The notes under the pieces were generated by a model. It made no database searches and was not told the DNA's origin. It saw only the letters and a list, made by a program, of their open reading frames with translations. A program made the translations under genes and the position numbers. Below are positions 6,587 to 8,420 of a DNA stretch of 8,420 bases, piece by piece. The stretch lies in the NCBI GenBank assembly GCA_002401655.1, contig NVTT01000058.1, forward strand, positions 11,873 to 20,292, read 5' to 3'. The stretch's first letter is position 1; each line of letters begins with the position of its first letter. The stretch comes from Gammaproteobacteria bacterium (GTDB taxonomy: Bacteria > Pseudomonadota > Gammaproteobacteria > Enterobacterales > Kangiellaceae).

Positions 6587-6673
6587 CACTAGTTGCTCTA
6601 ATAGTCCTCTATGGATCTAATGTGAGGGCAAATTCGATCTCGATTCACAAGGCTATTTGTCCAAGAACTAGTG
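6587..6673 (-). promoter_or_regulatory. Structured leader pairing over the sulfotransferase start
   Basis: CACTAGTT (6587-6594) and AACTAGTG (6666-6673) are perfect 8-bp inverted repeats. In the sulfotransferase mRNA the downstream arm ends 2 nt before the AUG, so pairing would cover the ribosome binding region. They enclose a second inverted repeat, GGGCAAAT (6626-6633) with ATTTGTCC (6655-6662), 8 bp with one mismatch (a G-T pair in plus-strand RNA). This nested layout suggests a folded 5' leader that limits translation. Confidence 0.35.
6593..6621 (+). promoter_or_regulatory. Possible promoter firing into the structured element
   Basis: TTGCTC (6593-6598, 4 of 6 to TTGACA) and TCTAAT (6616-6621, 5 of 6 to TATAAT) are 17 bp apart. 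A start near 6628 would fall in the first arm of the GGGCAAAT hairpin. The match is respectable but unproven. Confidence 0.28.
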
Positions 6674-6727
6674 CGATTGACTATATAGCCAATCTTCCGC
6701 ATAAACAACTGCGTATAGGCTTTTTAA
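6626..6727 (+). ncRNA. Candidate small RNA (about 100 nt), low confidence
   Basis: Read on the plus strand, the element offers three hairpins in a row: GGGCAAAT/ATTTGTCC (6626-6662), GATTG-A-CTATATAG-C-CAATC (6675-6694), and CGCA/TGCG (6698-6713) reinforced by GCC (6688-6690) with GGC (6718-6720), directly followed by TTTTT (6721-6725). The last stem plus T-run resembles a weak intrinsic terminator and competes with the second hairpin for 6688-6694. A 17-bp-spaced promoter-like pair precedes it. It could instead be a structured leader of the minus-strand gene or a copy of a dispersed intergenic repeat. I recognise no known RNA family. Confidence 0.22.
6675..6694. repeat. 20-bp near-perfect palindrome
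   Basis: GATTG-A-CTATATAG-C-CAATC pairs at 9 of 10 positions. Its size and two-fold symmetry fit a dimeric repressor operator placed between two divergent genes, or a hairpin in RNA. Confidence 0.45.
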
Positions 6728-6798
6728 TATTTTAACCACATCCACGTATCTACTTTCTTGGTGAAAATTGAATTTTTGCTAGGCTGATTAGTGTCAAC

Positions 6799-6827
6799 AT
6801 TATAACGACAATACATTTTCCAAGTTC
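6799..6827 (-). promoter_or_regulatory. Possible sulfotransferase promoter
   Basis: On the minus strand a perfect TATAAT (complement of 6799-6804) follows a weak -35-like GAACTT (complement of 6822-6827) by 17 bp. A perfect TTGACA (complement of 6792-6797) lies just downstream but lacks a good -10. Either would give a leader of roughly 170-210 nt that contains the whole inverted-repeat element next to the gene. Confidence 0.3.
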
Positions 6828-6989
6828 TATTGGTATGACAGTTTATTATTTTTCAATAAGCGCTCTAACAGCAATTAGTCATTAACATACAAAATAGTAT
6901 AAATGTTTAATGCTTATAAAACATATTTCGTATATTGTTCTAACGAAAAGCGCTTGGCAATTTCCGGATAATAAGAAGAGCTTCAAATT

Positions 6990-8297
6990 ATGCCATTATC
7001 ACCAAAGAATGACGACAGCTGTGGTTGGATTAAAAGCTTACCAAAGCGGAAAGCAAATCCTAGCATTAAAGGAGTAACCCGAACCAAGTGGGTTGTCATC
7101 GGAGCTGGATATTCTGGTTTGTCTGCCGCAATCACCTTGGCAGAAAACTATCCAGAAGAGCAAATAATACTCGTAGATGCCAATAGTGCAGGTGAAGGCG
7201 CGAGCAGCCGAAACTCCGGCTACTTAGTTGACTCCACGCTGAATGACGGTCATTTATCTGATACAGGCTTAAATGCTTACAAAAGTAAATATGAACTTAA
7301 TCAACTCGCGGTGCAGTGCGTAAGAGACTTAATAAAAAAGTACGAGATTCAATGTGATTGGAATGAATGCGGCAAGTTTTACGCAACCGCAACTTTAAAG
7401 ATCAAAGATAAACTACATAAATTTCACCATTTACTTGACCAACTACAAATTGAAAACACCCTGTTTGAAAAAGATGCTCTAGCCAACCGTCTAGGAACTG
7501 ATTTTTATAAATTGGCAGTCAAAACGCAAGGTGGAGCAATCATTCAACCGGCTGCTTTAGCTAGAGGTTTGGTAAATGCGTTGCCTGAAAATATTCACTT
7601 ATATGAAAATAGTGCGGTTTTATCCATTCTTAAAGGTTCGCCCCATAAAGTTTTATTTGAGGATGGGGAAATAGTCGCAGATAAAATGATTATTGCCATC
7701 AATGGATATATGCCGAGTTTAGGAATTAAGAAGGATCGAGTTTTTCCGCTTTTGTTGACAGCAAGCCTAACTCGCCCATTGTCACTTGAAGAACAAAAAC
7801 AAATCAACAACGTTGAAGAGTGGGCGGTTTTATCAGCAAACGCAATGGGCGCAACTATTCGATATACGCAAGATAAACGGATCATGATACGAAACACGGT
7901 TGAAGTTTCGTCGCGATTACAATTAACACCTTCTCAACTTGCTACACGACAGCAAAGCCACCTTAAAGGATTGCAGAAACGTTTCAATTTTTTACCCGAT
8001 GATATTTTTGAATCTGCTTGGTCTGGTGTTACCTGTATCAGTGCTAACAATGCTAATGTTTTCGAGCAAATCCATAAAAATTATTGGGTAATAGGCTGTT
8101 ATAATGGTGGAGGAATTGGTCTTTCAATCTTATTTGGTCAACAAATAGCTTTCCAAGCTATGCAGCAACCCCAAGCGTTGGCTAAAAAAATAACAGCCAG
8201 ACCTCAAGCCGTTTGGTTACCTCCACAGCCTTTTTTAAGTTTAGGCATAATGGCAAAACTTGCTAAAGATAGGCTAGGAGCCAAGCTTGATAACTAA
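6990..8297 (+). CDS. FAD-dependent oxidoreductase, DAO fold (PuuB/OrdL-like)
   Basis: This 435-residue protein is a glycine/D-amino-acid-oxidase-type flavoenzyme, likely oxidising an amine or amino acid to an imine that hydrolyses to an aldehyde or keto acid. After a 30-residue extension comes the dinucleotide fold WVVIGAGYSGLSAA (34-47; Gly38, Gly40, Gly43), with Asp63 in ILVDA binding the adenosine ribose. GEGASSRNSGYLVD (68-81) matches the second flavin-contact motif of this group, which reads GASGRNGGQ in gamma-glutamylputrescine oxidase. The C-terminal FAD motif is YWVIGCYNGGGIGLSILFG (365-383). There is no signal peptide, so it is cytoplasmic. Length is close to PuuB (about 426). The ATG has AAGAAGAG 9 nt upstream. 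An NhaC-family transporter gene begins 43 nt downstream with no terminator between, so uptake and oxidation of one substrate is inferred. No substrate-specific residue could be identified. Confidence 0.9.
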   Translation: MPLSPKNDDSCGWIKSLPKRKANPSIKGVTRTKWVVIGAGYSGLSAAITLAENYPEEQIILVDANSAGEGASSRNSGYLVDSTLNDGHLSDTGLNAYKSKYELNQLAVQCVRDLIKKYEIQCDWNECGKFYATATLKIKDKLHKFHHLLDQLQIENTLFEKDALANRLGTDFYKLAVKTQGGAIIQPAALARGLVNALPENIHLYENSAVLSILKGSPHKVLFEDGEIVADKMIIAINGYMPSLGIKKDRVFPLLLTASLTRPLSLEEQKQINNVEEWAVLSANAMGATIRYTQDKRIMIRNTVEVSSRLQLTPSQLATRQQSHLKGLQKRFNFLPDDIFESAWSGVTCISANNANVFEQIHKNYWVIGCYNGGGIGLSILFGQQIAFQAMQQPQALAKKITARPQAVWLPPQPFLSLGIMAKLAKDRLGAKLDN

Positions 8298-8328
8298 CTA
8301 TAACTTTATTAGCAAACAAAAATAACAA

Positions 8329-8340
8329 AAGGTTAACCTT
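8329..8340. repeat. 12-bp perfect palindrome abutting a start codon
   Basis: AAGGTTAACCTT is its own reverse complement and ends right before the ATG at 8341. Its left arm, AAGG, is the ribosome binding site of the transporter gene, so an AAGG/CCTT hairpin with a TTAA loop, or a dimeric protein on the DNA, could affect expression of that gene. Confidence 0.5.
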
Positions 8341-8420
8341 ATGAATGACTACGGAATTCTTTCTATTGTTCCTCCAGCTTTAAGCATTTTTCTAGCTATT
8401 TATACCCGTAATGTTATTTT
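8341..8420 (+). CDS. NhaC-family antiporter/transporter, N-terminal fragment
   Basis: A frame starts with ATG 43 nt after the oxidase stop, with AAAAGG about 8 nt upstream, and runs open for 26 codons to the window edge. The peptide begins MNDYGILSIVPPALSIFLAI and continues YTRNVI. A short polar start, then LSIVPP and a hydrophobic helix ending in TRNV, is the typical opening of NhaC-family Na+/H+ antiporters and their relatives (PF03553), which include carriers for organic acids and amino acids such as MleN. It is the second gene of the oxidase operon. Given that context, import of the oxidase substrate coupled to ions is as likely as pH homeostasis. Only the first membrane segment is visible, so the family call is from pattern recognition of a short stretch. 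Confidence 0.65.
   Translation, partial: MNDYGILSIVPPALSIFLAIYTRNVI

Larger units (their letters stand above)
6585..6989. other. 405-bp divergent intergenic region
   Basis: No protein gene is supported here. The part next to the sulfotransferase (6587-6735) is dense in inverted repeats and looks less AT-rich than its surroundings; it ends in TTTTTAATATTTTAA. The part next to the oxidase (6736-6989) is AT-rich and promoter-like, with several TATAAA/TATATT hexamers on the plus strand (6898, 6915, 6931), an inverted repeat ATGTTT...AAACAT (6903-6924) and a palindrome AAGCGCTT (6948-6955). The oxidase ribosome binding site AAGAAGAG is at 6973-6980. A frame open on the plus strand through 6735 starts inside the sulfotransferase gene and is not credible as a gene. 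Confidence 0.6.

Noticed and set aside
6514..6735. 73-codon plus-strand frame covering the structured element
   Set aside because: It starts inside the sulfotransferase gene on the opposite strand, has no ribosome binding site, and the intergenic part is better explained by inverted repeats.
6903..6924. ATGTTT(10)AAACAT as the same operator as AATTGA(10)TCAATT at 4504-4525
   Set aside because: The geometry is identical but the arm sequences differ, and 6-bp inverted repeats are frequent by chance in AT-rich DNA, so a shared regulator is not supported.
1..8420. Mobile elements, CRISPR arrays, tRNA or rRNA genes, toxin-antitoxin or defence genes
   Set aside because: No transposase, integrase, terminal inverted repeats, regular spacer-repeat pattern or tRNA-like cloverleaf was found on either strand.

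Overview
The window reads as chromosomal DNA of an AT-rich, probably marine or free-living gammaproteobacterium. That placement rests on a Tat-exported PhoD with lipoprotein-type signals, an Lrp/AsnC regulator, a bacterial TPR-sulfotransferase, a PuuB-like FAD oxidase and an NhaC-type transporter, together with compact spacing and plain Shine-Dalgarno sites; genus cannot be told. No tRNA, rRNA, IS element, CRISPR array or phage gene was seen. Genes are dense and intact except for two cut by the window edges.

Layout. (1) Positions 1-1789, minus strand: a PhoD-family phosphatase with a GTG start and Tat signal, followed after 5 nt by the first 31 codons of a lipoprotein that leaves the window at the left edge. 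(2) Positions 1890-4374, minus strand: a two-gene operon, a class-3-fold aldehyde dehydrogenase followed after 31 nt by a homoserine dehydrogenase that lacks the regulatory ACT domain. (3) Positions 4575-5042, plus strand: a divergent Lrp/AsnC regulator, separated from the operon by 200 bp of AT-rich DNA full of short palindromes and a 21-bp-phased direct repeat. (4) Positions 5073-6584, minus strand: a TPR-sulfotransferase, convergent with the regulator. (5) Positions 6585-6989: a 405-bp divergent intergenic region whose first 150 bp are unusually rich in inverted repeats. (6) Positions 6990-8420, plus strand: a DAO-fold FAD oxidoreductase followed after 43 nt by the start of an NhaC-family transporter.

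How the parts may work together. The most coherent unit is the regulator plus the aldehyde dehydrogenase/homoserine dehydrogenase operon. With no thrB or thrC nearby and no ACT domain, a catabolic route is inferred: L-homoserine to L-aspartate 4-semialdehyde to L-aspartate, under control of an amino-acid-sensing Lrp-type protein. The oxidase/NhaC pair looks like a separate uptake-and-oxidation unit for an amine or amino acid. PhoD plus lipoprotein is a periplasmic/envelope phosphorus-scavenging unit. The substrate specificities are inference; the family assignments are well supported by visible motifs.
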